The notes: generated by a model from the letters alone, not told the origin. A stretch of DNA of 64,000 bases from Phaeovulum molybdatiresistens (GCF_023544865.1 NZ_JAMJFX010000006.1:1-64000), one strand, 5' to 3'; positions 16,540 to 24,980 are shown, counted from the first letter of the stretch. Made by a program: numbers and translations.

Positions 16540-17544
16540 ATGACATTCGCGATTTTCGGCAGGACTGCCCTCGCGTCGATTCTGGCCGGCGCGCTGATGG
16601 CCGGCACCGCCGGCGCCGAGACGCTGCGCCTGTCGCATAACACCGGCGACACCACCACCTGGCACAAGGGCGCCGAGAAATTCGCCGAACTGATCGCGGG
16701 CGCGACCGGCGGCGACATCGAGGTGCGCGTGTTCCCCAATGCCCAGCTTTCGGGCGGCGACCAGATGCGCCAGGCCGAAATGGTCGGTCGCGGTGCGCTG
16801 GATCTGGTGGTGACCTCGGCGATCAACGTGACGCCGCTGGTGCCGGAAATGGCCGTGTTCTCGTTGCCCTACCTCTATGCCAATTACGAACAGGTCGATG
16901 CCACCACCCAGGGCGCACCCGGCGAAATGATGGCGGGCATCCTGGCCGAAAAGGGCATCGTCGTTCTGGCCTGGGGCGAAAACGGCTTTCGCGAAGTCAC
17001 CAACAACATCCGCCCCGTCACCTCGCCCGACGACATGAAGGGGCTGAACATGCGCGTCGCGGGGCCGATGTATATCGACGTGATGAACGCGCTTGGTGCC
17101 AACCCCCAGCAGATGCAGTGGGGCGAAACCATCACCGCGCTGCAGCAGGGCGTGGTCGATGGCCAGGAAAACCCGATCGGCGCGGTCATCATCCCGCAGC
17201 AGGTCTATGAGGTGCAGAAATACCTGACCACCTGGCATTATTCCTACGACCCCATCTTCATCGGCATCAGCCAGCAGAAGTGGGACAGCTATGATGCCGA
17301 AACCCAGGCCAAGCTGCGCGCCGCCGCCCAGGAAGCCATGAGCTATCAGCGCGACATCTCGCGCGAGGCGACTGCCAGCGGCATCGACTTCCTGCGCGAA
17401 AAGGGCATGGAGGTCTATGAACCCACCGCCGAGGAACTGGCCGCCTTCAAGGCCGCGACCCAAAGCGCGTTCGACACCTGGGCGGCCAAGGTCGGCCCGG
17501 AAATCGTCGGCGCCTTCCAGCACGCGATCGCGGCCGCCAACTAA
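16540..17544 (+). CDS. TRAP transporter substrate-binding protein (DctP family)
   Basis: 334 residues. ATG 16540 follows GGGAGGAAGAC and opens a signal peptide (MTFAIFGRTALASILAGALM... ending AGA). The mature part ETLRLSHNTGDTTTWHKGAEKFAELI and the central block NMRVAGPMYIDVMNALGANP contain the Arg-centred carboxylate-binding motif of DctP proteins, and PQQMQWGETITALQQGVVDGQENP is the family signature. Delivers an organic acid to the DctQM membrane proteins encoded next. 139-190 bp of AT-rich sequence upstream separates it from IclR and should contain its promoter. Confidence 0.88.
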   Translation: MTFAIFGRTALASILAGALMAGTAGAETLRLSHNTGDTTTWHKGAEKFAELIAGATGGDIEVRVFPNAQLSGGDQMRQAEMVGRGALDLVVTSAINVTPLVPEMAVFSLPYLYANYEQVDATTQGAPGEMMAGILAEKGIVVLAWGENGFREVTNNIRPVTSPDDMKGLNMRVAGPMYIDVMNALGANPQQMQWGETITALQQGVVDGQENPIGAVIIPQQVYEVQKYLTTWHYSYDPIFIGISQQKWDSYDAETQAKLRAAAQEAMSYQRDISREATASGIDFLREKGMEVYEPTAEELAAFKAATQSAFDTWAAKVGPEIVGAFQHAIAAAN

Positions 17545-17607
17545 GCCTTTGGCCCGGCGCGCCCGCAACAGGCGCGCCGGTCTGGTTTCAACCCCGGGGG
17601 AGGCGTG

Positions 17608-18096
17608 ATGGCGTTCATCCTGCGCGAGGCCGAAAAGATCATCTGCGCGGTGCTCTTTCTGGCGATGACCTTGCTGGGCTTTGCCAATGTCGTGGTGCGC
17701 TACGGCACGAACTATTCCCTGGCCGTCACCGAAGAGCTGTTGACCAACGGCTTCCTGCTGCTGACCGTGTTCGGCGCGGCGGTGGCGGCGCGGCGGGGCG
17801 AACATCTGGCGGTGACGCTGGTGCATGACCTGCTGCCGCGCCCGCTGCAACGGGCGGTCTTCATCCTGTCGGTTCTGCTGTCGGTCGCGCTTCTGGCGCT
17901 GTCGGCGTGGTTTTCGTGGCAATCGGTTGCCAATCTGATGTCCAACGGGATGCGGTCCTATGGGCTGGGGATCCCCGCCTGGTATTATCAGATCGCGGTG
18001 CCCTTCGGCTTTGCGCTGGTGCTGGTGCGCTATCTGCAGCATGCGGTTTCGGTGCTGTGCGGCGCCCCGCAGCATGAGGTGATCCCCGATGTCTGA
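17608..18096 (+). CDS. TRAP transporter small permease (DctQ family)
   Basis: 162 residues with four transmembrane helices (about 10-32, 43-63, 85-108, 125-147), as expected for DctQ. ATG 17608 is preferred over GTG 17605 because GGGGGAGG lies too close to the GTG. It follows dctP by about 60 bp, a gap with GC-rich inverted sequence (GGCGCGCC region), and overlaps dctM by 8 bp. Confidence 0.85.
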   Translation: MAFILREAEKIICAVLFLAMTLLGFANVVVRYGTNYSLAVTEELLTNGFLLLTVFGAAVAARRGEHLAVTLVHDLLPRPLQRAVFILSVLLSVALLALSAWFSWQSVANLMSNGMRSYGLGIPAWYYQIAVPFGFALVLVRYLQHAVSVLCGAPQHEVIPDV

Positions 18097-19408
18097 CCTG
18101 TTTCCCGGCCTGCCCGCGGGCACCGAGATGATCATCCTGTTCTTCATCCTGATCGCGCTGCGCGTGCCGGTGGCCTTTTCGCTGGGCCTGTCGGCGATCT
18201 ATGCAATGTGGCAGATCGGCTTCGGGCTGGACCTGGCGGGCGATCTGATCGCCACGGGGGTTTCGAAATTCTCGCTGCTGGCGATTCCCTTCTTCATCCT
18301 GGCGGGCACGCTGATGGGATCGCTGGGCATTGCCGAACGGATGATCCGGTTCTTCCGGGTGCTGATCGGGCCCACGCCGGGCGGCATGGGGGTGGTGGGC
18401 ACGGTGGTCTGCCTGTTCTGGGGCGCGGTCAGCGGATCGGGCCCGGCCTCGGTGGCCGCAATCGGCCCGATGATCATCAAGGGGATGGAGGAAGACGGCT
18501 ATCCCCGCGCCTATGCGGCGGGCCTGGTCTGCACCGGGGCGGCGCTGTCGATCGTGATTCCGCCCTCGATCGGGCTGGTGATTTACGGGGTGATCGCGGA
18601 AACCTCGATCTCGCAGCTGTTTCTGGCGGCGATCCTGCCGGGGCTGGCAATGGGGGCGATGATGCTGCTGACGCTGCCCTTCGCAAAGCCCCGCGGCGGG
18701 GCGGCGCTGGCCGCGCTGTTCCCGATGCCCCACGCGGACAAGCCCTATCCGGTGCGGCTGTGGCTGTCGTTCAAGGACAGCTTCTGGGGCCTGATGACGC
18801 CGGTGGTCATCCTGGGCGGCATCTATTCGGGCATCTTCACCCCGACCGAGGCCGCGCTGGTCGCCACCGTCTATGCGCTGGCCGTGGGCGGGCTGGCCCA
18901 TCGCACGCTGACCCTGCGCGGGCTTTACGACAGCCTGGCCAATGCCGCGGCCTCATCGGCCACGGTGATGCTGGTCGTGGCCTATGCAAGCCTGTTCGGC
19001 TGGGTCGTCACGGTCGAGGATCTGATCGGCCAGTATTCCGGCGCCCTGCTGGGGCTAAGCGAAAATGGTCTGGTGATCCTGCTGGTAATCATGCTGATCC
19101 TGCTGGTCGCGGGCATGTTCATGGACCCGGTCACGGTAATGTTCATCTCGCTTCCGATCTTCCTGCCGGTGATGCGCGAACTGGGCTGGGATCCGGTCTG
19201 GTTCGGGGTTCTGGTGATGGTCAACCTGGCCATCGGCCTGATCACGCCGCCGGTGGGCATCAACCTGTTCGTGGCTGCCAACATCACCCGCCTGCCGATC
19301 GAGCGGATCGCGCGCGGGGCGGTGCCGTTCCTTATCGTCTCATTGGCAGGGCTGGCGCTGATCGCGCTTGTTCCGCAACTTTCGCTGGTGGTGCTTGGCC
19401 CGCGCTGA
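18089..19408 (+). CDS. TRAP transporter large permease (DctM family)
   Basis: 439 residues, the Na+-coupled 12-helix subunit of a TRAP transporter. It starts MSDLFPGLPAGTEMIILF. Signature regions: LLAIPFFILAGTLMGSLG, FWGAVSGSGPASVAAIGPMI, GAALSIVIPPSIGLVIYGV and the matching C-terminal repeat MFMDPVTVMFISLPIFLPV with GLITPPVGINLFVAANI. Completes the DctPQM carboxylate importer; the SDR gene 33 bp later is probably in the same transcript. Confidence 0.88.
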   Translation: MSDLFPGLPAGTEMIILFFILIALRVPVAFSLGLSAIYAMWQIGFGLDLAGDLIATGVSKFSLLAIPFFILAGTLMGSLGIAERMIRFFRVLIGPTPGGMGVVGTVVCLFWGAVSGSGPASVAAIGPMIIKGMEEDGYPRAYAAGLVCTGAALSIVIPPSIGLVIYGVIAETSISQLFLAAILPGLAMGAMMLLTLPFAKPRGGAALAALFPMPHADKPYPVRLWLSFKDSFWGLMTPVVILGGIYSGIFTPTEAALVATVYALAVGGLAHRTLTLRGLYDSLANAAASSATVMLVVAYASLFGWVVTVEDLIGQYSGALLGLSENGLVILLVIMLILLVAGMFMDPVTVMFISLPIFLPVMRELGWDPVWFGVLVMVNLAIGLITPPVGINLFVAANITRLPIERIARGAVPFLIVSLAGLALIALVPQLSLVVLGPR

Positions 19409-19441
19409 TCGCCCGCGCCACACCCAACAGGGGTATCCTTC

Positions 19442-20209
19442 ATGACCGACAAAACCGCCATCGTCACCGGCGCCGCCCGCGGCATCGGGCTTGCCACCAC
19501 AAAGCAGTTCCTGGCCGAGGGCCGGCGCGTCGCCATGATCGACCGCGACGCCGAGGCGCTTTTGCATGAGGCGGGCCAGCTGGACGGCGTCCTGCCGGTT
19601 ATCTGCGACGTCTCGCAGCCCGATCAGGTCGCGGCGATGATGGATCAATGCGCCGGCCACCTGGGCCGGATCGACGCGCTGGTCAACAATGCCGGGGTCG
19701 CCGATTTCGGCCCGATCGAAGACACCACCTTCGCCCGCTGGCGCGAGGTGATGGCCACCAACCTGGATGGCGTCTTCCTGTGTTCGCAAGCCGCGATCCC
19801 GCATCTGCGCCAGACGCGGGGCGCGATCGTGAACATCGCCTCGATCTCGGGGCTGCGCGCCTCGACCCTGCGGGTGGCCTATGGCACCTCGAAGGCGGCG
19901 GTGATCCATCTGACGCAACAGCAGGCGGCAGAGCTGGGCGAATACGGCATCCGCGCCAATTGCGTGGCCCCCGGCCCGGTGCGCACGAAACTGGCGATGG
20001 CCGTGCATTCGCAAGACATCATCGACGCCTATCACGATGCGATCCCGCTGAACCGCTATGGCAGCGAGGATGAGATTGCCAGCGTGATCACCTTCCTCTG
20101 CTCGGACAAGGCCAGCTATGTCACCGGCCAGACCATCGCCTCGGACGGCGGGTTCCAGACCACCGGCGTCGGCCTGCCCGCCCTGCGCCGCGACGCGCGG
20201 CAGCCCTGA
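19442..20209 (+). CDS. Short-chain dehydrogenase/reductase
   Basis: 255 residues, classical SDR. NAD(P)-binding TGAARGIG at 9-16, NNAG at 82-85, catalytic Ser near 134, Tyr147 and Lys151 (YGTSK), and PGPVRTKL after strand 6. Asp in MIDRD at the end of beta-2 suggests NAD rather than NADP. It probably oxidises a hydroxyl of the compound taken up by the TRAP system before CoA activation and thiolysis on the other side of the locus, but it could also serve the hydroxyproline island that starts next. Confidence 0.82.
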   Translation: MTDKTAIVTGAARGIGLATTKQFLAEGRRVAMIDRDAEALLHEAGQLDGVLPVICDVSQPDQVAAMMDQCAGHLGRIDALVNNAGVADFGPIEDTTFARWREVMATNLDGVFLCSQAAIPHLRQTRGAIVNIASISGLRASTLRVAYGTSKAAVIHLTQQQAAELGEYGIRANCVAPGPVRTKLAMAVHSQDIIDAYHDAIPLNRYGSEDEIASVITFLCSDKASYVTGQTIASDGGFQTTGVGLPALRRDARQP

Positions 20210-20231
20210 CGCCCGGCGGGCCGCGAACCTG

Positions 20232-20272
20232 TTGATGCGCGCACAACCGTGCAGTATTCTATTTGTCGACAA
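20232..20272 (+). promoter_or_regulatory. Promoter and operator of the GntR gene
   Basis: TTGATG (20232-20237) and TATTCT (20255-20260) are spaced 17 bp. Immediately after the -10, TTGTCGACAA (20263-20272) is a perfect 10-bp palindrome that would cover the transcription start. The same palindrome recurs before the next gene, and fits the TTGT...ACAA class bound by FadR-type GntR proteins; autorepression is likely. Confidence 0.6.
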
Positions 20273-20301
20273 GATGCCTTGAGACTACAGGAGTCCGCGA
20301 C

Positions 20302-21006
20302 ATGGCCGAGCCCGAGCACGAAGCCCTTCAGGAACGCAAGCGCGGCTCGGGCGTCAAGCGGGTGTATGAATTGCTGCGCGATGAAATCCTTGATCTGAAA
20401 CTGCCGCCGGGCAGCCCGATCGATGAGGTTCATCTGGCCGAACGCTTTGGCATGTCGCGCACACCGATCCGCGAAGCGCTGGTGCGGCTGGCGGGCGAGG
20501 GGCTGGTGGAAACGCTGCCCAACCGCTCTGCCATGGTGTCGAACATCGATTTCGTGAACCTGCACACCTTCTTTGACGCGATCACACTGATGTATCGCGT
20601 CACCACCCGGCTGGCCGCGCAATACCACCGCCCCGAGGATCTGGACCGTATCCGCGCCCTGCAGGTCAGCTATGCCGCCGCGGTCGATGCCCAGGATGCG
20701 CTGGCGATGGTGGCAATCAACCGCGATCTGCACGCCGCCATCGCCGAGGCCGGGCGCAACCCCTATTTCACCACGCTGACCCTGCGCCTGCTGGATGAGG
20801 GGCGGCGCATCCTGCGGCTGTATTACCAGTCCTTCGATGACCGGCTGCCGCGCGAATATGTCGATGAACACGAAGCTATCATCGCCGCCATCGCCGCGCG
20901 CGATGTGGACCTGTGCGACCGGCTGGCCCGCGCCCATGCCGACCAGATCGTGCGCCAGGTCCAGCAATTCTTTGCCCGCGACCAACGGATGAATGTCGCG
21001 TTGTAG
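20302..21006 (+). CDS. GntR-family (FadR/FCD) regulator of hydroxyproline catabolism
   Basis: 234 residues. ATG 20302 (MAEPEHEALQERKRG) follows AGGAG; a TTG 39 bp upstream falls inside the operator palindrome and is rejected. N-terminal winged helix YELLRDEILDLKLPPGSPID and LAERFGMSRTPIREALVRLAGEGLV is typical GntR; the C-terminal all-helical FCD domain carries acidic/His metal-ligand positions (INRDLHAAI, DEHEAIIAAI, RAHADQI). Flanked on both sides by TTGTCGACAA. Hydroxyproline loci elsewhere (HypR of Sinorhizobium) also use GntR repressors. Confidence 0.85.
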   Translation: MAEPEHEALQERKRGSGVKRVYELLRDEILDLKLPPGSPIDEVHLAERFGMSRTPIREALVRLAGEGLVETLPNRSAMVSNIDFVNLHTFFDAITLMYRVTTRLAAQYHRPEDLDRIRALQVSYAAAVDAQDALAMVAINRDLHAAIAEAGRNPYFTTLTLRLLDEGRRILRLYYQSFDDRLPREYVDEHEAIIAAIAARDVDLCDRLARAHADQIVRQVQQFFARDQRMNVAL

Positions 21007-21019
21007 CCTGCGCGATTTC

Positions 21020-21050
21020 TTGTCGACAAATAAAATGCAAAAGGTATTAT
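21020..21050 (+). promoter_or_regulatory. Operator and promoter of the deaminase gene
   Basis: TTGTCGACAA (21020-21029) repeats exactly the palindrome in front of the GntR gene. A TATTAT -10 at 21045-21050 places the palindrome over the -35 (TTGTCG, 19-bp spacing). The site lies 88 bp before the deaminase start. Confidence 0.55.
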
Positions 21051-21117
21051 GACCTCAGGAATCGGCGCCCTGCCGGTTTTCCGCCGCTGCCGCACCCGGA
21101 TCATGAGGAGTTTCCCG

Positions 21118-22080
21118 ATGGACACCGCGATTTTCACCGGCGTCATCCCCGCGCTGATGACGCCCTGCAAGGCCGACCGCACACCCGATTTCGACGCGCT
21201 GGTGCGCAAGGCGCAGGACCTGATCGCCGCCGGCATGTCCGCCGTTGTCTATTGCGGGTCGATGGGCGACTGGCCGCTGCTGACCGATGCGCAGCGGATG
21301 GAAGGGGTCGAACGGCTGGTGAAAGCCGGCATCCCGGTCATCGTGGGGACGGGTGCGGTGAATTCCGCCGCCGCCGTGGCCCATGCCGCCCATGCCCAGA
21401 AGATCGGCGCGGCGGGGCTGATGGTGATCCCGCGGGTTCTGTCGCGCGGCGGCGCGCCTGTGGCGCAGCGCCACCACTTCAAGGCGGTCCTGGCCGCGGC
21501 GCCCGACCTTCCGGCAGTGATCTACAACAGCCCCTATTACGGGTTTGAAACCAAGGCCGACCTGTTCTTTGCCCTGCGCGCCGAACACCCCAATCTGGTG
21601 GGCTTCAAGGAATTCGGCGGCGCCAAGGCGATGACCTATGCGGCCGAACATATCACCAGCGCGGATGACGGCGTGATCCTGATGGCCGGCGTCGATACCG
21701 GCGTCTACCACGGCTATGTCAAATGCGGGGCGACCGGCACGATCACCGGCATCGGCAATGTGATCCCGAAAGAGATCCTGCATTTCGTGGCCCTGGCCAA
21801 GGCCGCCGCCGCTGGCGATGTAGATGCCCGCATCCGCGCCCGCGAACTGGGCGAGGCGCTGGAGGTTCTGTCATCTTGGGATGAAGGCTATGATCTGGTG
21901 CTGTATTACAAGCACCTGATGGTGCTGCAGGGCGATGCCGAATATGCGCTGCATTTCAACCCGACCGATGAGCTGACCCCCAGCCAGCGCGCCTGGGCCG
22001 AGACGCAGTTTGCCCAGTTCAAGACCTGGTATGCCAGCTGGAGCACCCTTCCCGGCGCGGTGCAGGCCTGCAAGGTCTGA
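21118..22080 (+). CDS. 1-pyrroline-4-hydroxy-2-carboxylate deaminase (DHDPS family)
   Basis: 320 residues; start at 21118 after GAGGAG (MDTAIFTGVIPALMTP). The dihydrodipicolinate synthase/NAL barrel has the Schiff-base Lys at about 164 in VGFKEFGG and the Tyr at about 136 in VIYNSPYYGF. In hydroxyproline loci this family converts 1-pyrroline-4-hydroxy-2-carboxylate to 2-oxoglutarate semialdehyde with loss of ammonia. The same fold also serves sugar-acid pathways that end at the same semialdehyde, but the epimerase and oxidase encoded downstream favour hydroxyproline. Ends against a bidirectional terminator. Confidence 0.8.
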   Translation: MDTAIFTGVIPALMTPCKADRTPDFDALVRKAQDLIAAGMSAVVYCGSMGDWPLLTDAQRMEGVERLVKAGIPVIVGTGAVNSAAAVAHAAHAQKIGAAGLMVIPRVLSRGGAPVAQRHHFKAVLAAAPDLPAVIYNSPYYGFETKADLFFALRAEHPNLVGFKEFGGAKAMTYAAEHITSADDGVILMAGVDTGVYHGYVKCGATGTITGIGNVIPKEILHFVALAKAAAAGDVDARIRARELGEALEVLSSWDEGYDLVLYYKHLMVLQGDAEYALHFNPTDELTPSQRAWAETQFAQFKTWYASWSTLPGAVQACKV

Positions 22081-22104
22081 TCACGGCCACCTGCGCAACA
22101 CCAT

Positions 22105-22138
22105 CGGCCCTCCCCCTGCGGGAGGGCCGTTTTCTTTG
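22105..22138. terminator. Rho-independent terminator between convergent genes
   Basis: CGGCCCTCCC and GGGAGGGCCG (22105-22114, 22120-22129) make a 10-bp GC stem with loop CCTGC, followed by TTTTCTTT. It ends the deaminase transcript on the plus strand and can also stop the converging reductase transcript. Confidence 0.85.
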
Positions 22139-22140
22139 GC

Positions 22141-23172
22141 TCAGGCGATGGCGTCCAGCCCCTGGTCCAGCAGGCGATCAAGCTGGTCCACCTCGGCGGC
22201 GCTCAGCGTGATGCCCTGGGCCACGGCCTGGGCGCGGGCGGCAAAGCGGCGCTCGGATGGCAGCCGCGCGCCCTGCCCCTTGATCGCGGCAAACAGGGTT
22301 TCGGCCCGCGCGAAGGGGTCACCCGGGCGGCCGGCCGCAAATTTTTCCGGCGACAACGCCAGGATCAATTCGCCATGCACCGGCGCCAGCGTCGTGCTGC
22401 CCAGGAAATCCAGGACCTCGGGACTGGTCAGATCGCCGATCATCACGCCCGCCAGCAATTCAATCATCGTGCCGATGGCCGAACCCTTGTGCCCACCAAA
22501 GGGAAGCATCGCACCGGCCAGCGCGGCCTCGGGGTCGGTGGTGGGCGCGCCTTGCGCGTCGATCGCCCAACCCTCGGGCAGGGGCTTGCCGGCGCGGCGG
22601 TGCAACTCGATCTCGCCCCGCGCGGCAACCGATGTGGCGAAATCGAACACATAGGGGTCGCGGCCCGAACGCGGCCAGCCAAAGGCAAGGGGGTTGGTGC
22701 CCAGCAGCGGTTGGTTACCGCCGGTGGGCGCGACGGTGGCGTAGCTGGGGCACATCACCAGCGCCGCCAGCCCCTGCGCGGTCAGCGCCTCGACCTCGGG
22801 CCACAGGGCGGCGAAATGGGTGCAATCATTCACCACCAACGCCGCCAGCCCCAGATCGCGCGCCCGGTCCACCACCACCGGCAGGCCCAGTTCAAACGCC
22901 GGGTTGGAAAACCCGCGCTGCGCATCGACCCGCACGATGGCACCGCCCGCACCCGGCTGCAGCACCGGCAGCGCATCGCCCCGCACCTTGCCCGCCTTCA
23001 GCGTGCGCAGGGCGCCCTCGATACGGTAAATGCCATGCGATTTGCAGCCGTCCCGTTCCCCCGCCGTGATGACCCGCGCCAGCGCGCCGGCCTGCACCGC
23101 GTTCATGCCCGCGCGCTGAAAGATCGCTTCTACACGGGTTTGAAGGGCCTCGATGGAAAAGGTCTGGGTCAT
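22141..23172 (-). CDS. Ldh-family oxidoreductase, probable 1-pyrroline-2-carboxylate reductase
   Basis: 343 residues of the malate/L-lactate dehydrogenase 2 (Ldh/YlbC) fold, not a Rossmann enzyme. Family landmarks: ERDGCKSHGIYRIEG near the N terminus with the catalytic His, LLGTNPLAFGWPR and VFDFATSVAARGEI, and LPFGGHKGSAIGTMIELLAGV near 255. Members of this family reduce cyclic imines (piperideine/pyrroline-2-carboxylate) with NAD(P)H. In this island it would turn the pyrroline-2-carboxylate released from 3-hydroxyproline dehydratases into L-proline. Diverges from the semialdehyde dehydrogenase; a dyad lies in the shared promoter region. Confidence 0.75.
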   Translation of the reverse strand: MTQTFSIEALQTRVEAIFQRAGMNAVQAGALARVITAGERDGCKSHGIYRIEGALRTLKAGKVRGDALPVLQPGAGGAIVRVDAQRGFSNPAFELGLPVVVDRARDLGLAALVVNDCTHFAALWPEVEALTAQGLAALVMCPSYATVAPTGGNQPLLGTNPLAFGWPRSGRDPYVFDFATSVAARGEIELHRRAGKPLPEGWAIDAQGAPTTDPEAALAGAMLPFGGHKGSAIGTMIELLAGVMIGDLTSPEVLDFLGSTTLAPVHGELILALSPEKFAAGRPGDPFARAETLFAAIKGQGARLPSERRFAARAQAVAQGITLSAAEVDQLDRLLDQGLDAIA

Positions 23173-23208
23173 GGGGCTGGCTCCTGTCTGGCACGCGGGT
23201 TCGAAATC

Positions 23209-23236
23209 TTGACTATCTGCATACAGAAAGTATACA
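23209..23236 (+). promoter_or_regulatory. Promoter of the semialdehyde dehydrogenase gene with ATAC-N5-GTAT dyad
   Basis: TTGACT (23209-23214) and TATACA (23231-23236), spaced 16 bp, form the likely promoter. GCATAC-AGAAA-GTATAC (23219-23235) fills the spacer. A close relative lies in the same position in the promoter of the ABC importer at 24877. Confidence 0.55.
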
Positions 23237-23306
23237 AAATTTCAAGCGCGCTGGCCCGCTTCCAACGCAGGTGCCGCACCACGAAACAGACCGAAAGGAC
23301 AGGCTG

Positions 23307-24821
23307 ATGACCTTCACCCCCCATGGCAAGCATCTGATCGCAGGCAACTGGGTCGCGGGCGATGCCAGCTTCACCTCGACCCCCGCGCATGGGCCAGCCC
23401 ACAGCTTTGCGGTGGGCACGGTGGCGCTGGTCGATCAGGCGGCGCGGGCGGCGGAGGCGGCGTTCTGGTCCTTTGGCTGGTCGTCGCGGGGCGAACGCGC
23501 ACGCCTACTGCGCCGCATCGCCGATGAGATCGAGGCCCGCGCCGAGACCATCACCGAAATCGGCTGTCAGGAAACCGGCCTGCCCGAGGCGCGGCTGAAC
23601 GGCGAACGCGGGCGCACGACGGGCCAGCTGCGGCTGTTTGCCGATCATATCGAGGCGGGCGATTACCTTGACCGGCGCCATGACGCGGCCCTGCCCGACC
23701 GCCAACCCCTGCCCCGCCCCGAAATCCGCATGATCCAGCGGCCCATCGGCCCGGTGGCGGTGTTCGGCGCGTCCAACTTCCCGTTGGCGTTTTCGACCGC
23801 GGGGGGCGACACGGCGGCGGCGCTGGCGGCGGGCTGCCCGGTGGTGGTCAAGGGCCATTCCGCCCATCCCGGCACGGCCGAGATCGTGGCCGAGGCGATC
23901 CTTGCGGCCATCACCGCCTGTGGCATTCACCCCGGCGTCTTCAGCCTGATCCAGGGCGGCAACCGGCAGGTCGGCGAGGCGGTGGTCACCCATCCGCTGA
24001 TCAAGGCGGTCGGGTTCACCGGATCGCTGGCCGGGGGACGGGCGCTGTTCGACCTGTGCGCCGCGCGGGCCGAACCGATCCCGTTCTTTGGCGAACTGGG
24101 GTCCGTCAACCCGATGTTCCTGCTGCCGGCGGCCATGGCCGCGCGCGGCGATCAGATCGCCCAGGGCTGGGCGGGCAGCCTGACGATGGGCGCGGGACAG
24201 TTCTGCACCAATCCAGGCATCGCGGTGGTGATGCAGGATCAGGCCACCGCGCTGGCACAGGCCACGCTGGCCGCCCTGCATGCGGTGGGGGCACAGGTGA
24301 TGCTGACCGAGGGCATCGCCAGCGCCTATCTGCAAGGCCGCGACCGCGTGGCGGGTGCGCGCGGGGTGCAATCCCTGCTGACGCAGGTCTGTGACCGGCG
24401 CCAAGCCACGCCGCAGCTGTTTCAGGTGCGCGGCGCAGACTGGCTGGCCGATCACAGCCTGTCCGAAGAGGTCTTTGGCCCGCTGGGCCTGATCGTCACC
24501 GCCGCCGATCCCGAGGAGATGCTGGCCATCGCCCAAAGCCTGCAGGGTCAGCTGACCGCGACGCTGCATCTGGATGCGGGCGATACCGATCTGGCGCGCC
24601 GGCTGATGCCGGTGCTGGAACGCAAGGCGGGCCGCGTGCTGGCCAATGGCTACCCCACCGGGGTCGAGGTCTGCGACGCGATGGTGCATGGCGGTCCCTA
24701 TCCGGCCAGCACGAATTTCGGCGCCACCTCGGTCGGGACGCTGTCGATCCGGCGCTTCCTGCGCCCCGTCAGCTATCAGAACATCCCTGCAGCCCTGCTG
24801 CCCGCCGATTTCGGCGCCTGA
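23307..24821 (+). CDS. 2-oxoglutarate semialdehyde (2,5-dioxovalerate) dehydrogenase
   Basis: 504 residues, aldehyde dehydrogenase superfamily of the longer NADP-type KGSADH group. Catalytic Cys at about 300 (MGAGQFCTNPG), general-base Glu at about 263 (FFGELGS), Asn at about 157 (GASNFPLAF), cofactor Lys about 182 (VVVKGHSAHPG). Start at 23307 after AAAGGACAGG. It oxidises 2-oxoglutarate semialdehyde, the product of the deaminase encoded upstream, to 2-oxoglutarate, the last step of 4-hydroxyproline breakdown. Confidence 0.82.
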   Translation: MTFTPHGKHLIAGNWVAGDASFTSTPAHGPAHSFAVGTVALVDQAARAAEAAFWSFGWSSRGERARLLRRIADEIEARAETITEIGCQETGLPEARLNGERGRTTGQLRLFADHIEAGDYLDRRHDAALPDRQPLPRPEIRMIQRPIGPVAVFGASNFPLAFSTAGGDTAAALAAGCPVVVKGHSAHPGTAEIVAEAILAAITACGIHPGVFSLIQGGNRQVGEAVVTHPLIKAVGFTGSLAGGRALFDLCAARAEPIPFFGELGSVNPMFLLPAAMAARGDQIAQGWAGSLTMGAGQFCTNPGIAVVMQDQATALAQATLAALHAVGAQVMLTEGIASAYLQGRDRVAGARGVQSLLTQVCDRRQATPQLFQVRGADWLADHSLSEEVFGPLGLIVTAADPEEMLAIAQSLQGQLTATLHLDAGDTDLARRLMPVLERKAGRVLANGYPTGVEVCDAMVHGGPYPASTNFGATSVGTLSIRRFLRPVSYQNIPAALLPADFGA

Positions 24822-24827
24822 CCCCCG

Positions 24828-24849
24828 GCCCTTCCCCCCGGGGAAGGGC
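24828..24849. repeat. GC-rich hairpin after the dehydrogenase gene
   Basis: GCCCTTCCCC (24828-24837) pairs perfectly with GGGGAAGGGC (24840-24849). There is no T-tract on the plus strand, so it is at best a weak or factor-dependent terminator or an RNA-stabilising 3' end. Confidence 0.5.
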
Positions 24850-24874
24850 AGTCCGCCGGCAATCTTCATGCAAA

Positions 24875-24903
24875 TTGAATACTACCTGTATACTCAATGT
24901 ATT
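24875..24903 (+). promoter_or_regulatory. Promoter of the hydroxyproline ABC importer with ATAC-N5-GTAT dyad
   Basis: TTGAAT (24875-24880) and TGTATT (24898-24903) are spaced 17 bp. GAATAC-TACCT-GTATAC (24877-24893) lies in the spacer, matching the dyad at 23219-23235; on the opposite strand the two agree at 13 of 17 positions. Leader length to the ATG is about 70 nt. Confidence 0.55.
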
Positions 24904-24980
24904 TTCTGATTGATTTGTTGCCTTGCTGGCCGGATAGTTCAAAACAAAGGAATCAAGATCACACACACAGGGAGTGACAC

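Noticed and set aside
15616..18147. Very long open frame antisense to the TRAP genes
   Set aside because: No recognisable domain; composition is that of a GC-rich shadow, while the plus-strand TRAP genes have clear motifs and ribosome sites.
24828..24849. Intrinsic terminator after the semialdehyde dehydrogenase
   Set aside because: The stem is strong but no T-run follows on the plus strand; kept as a hairpin only.
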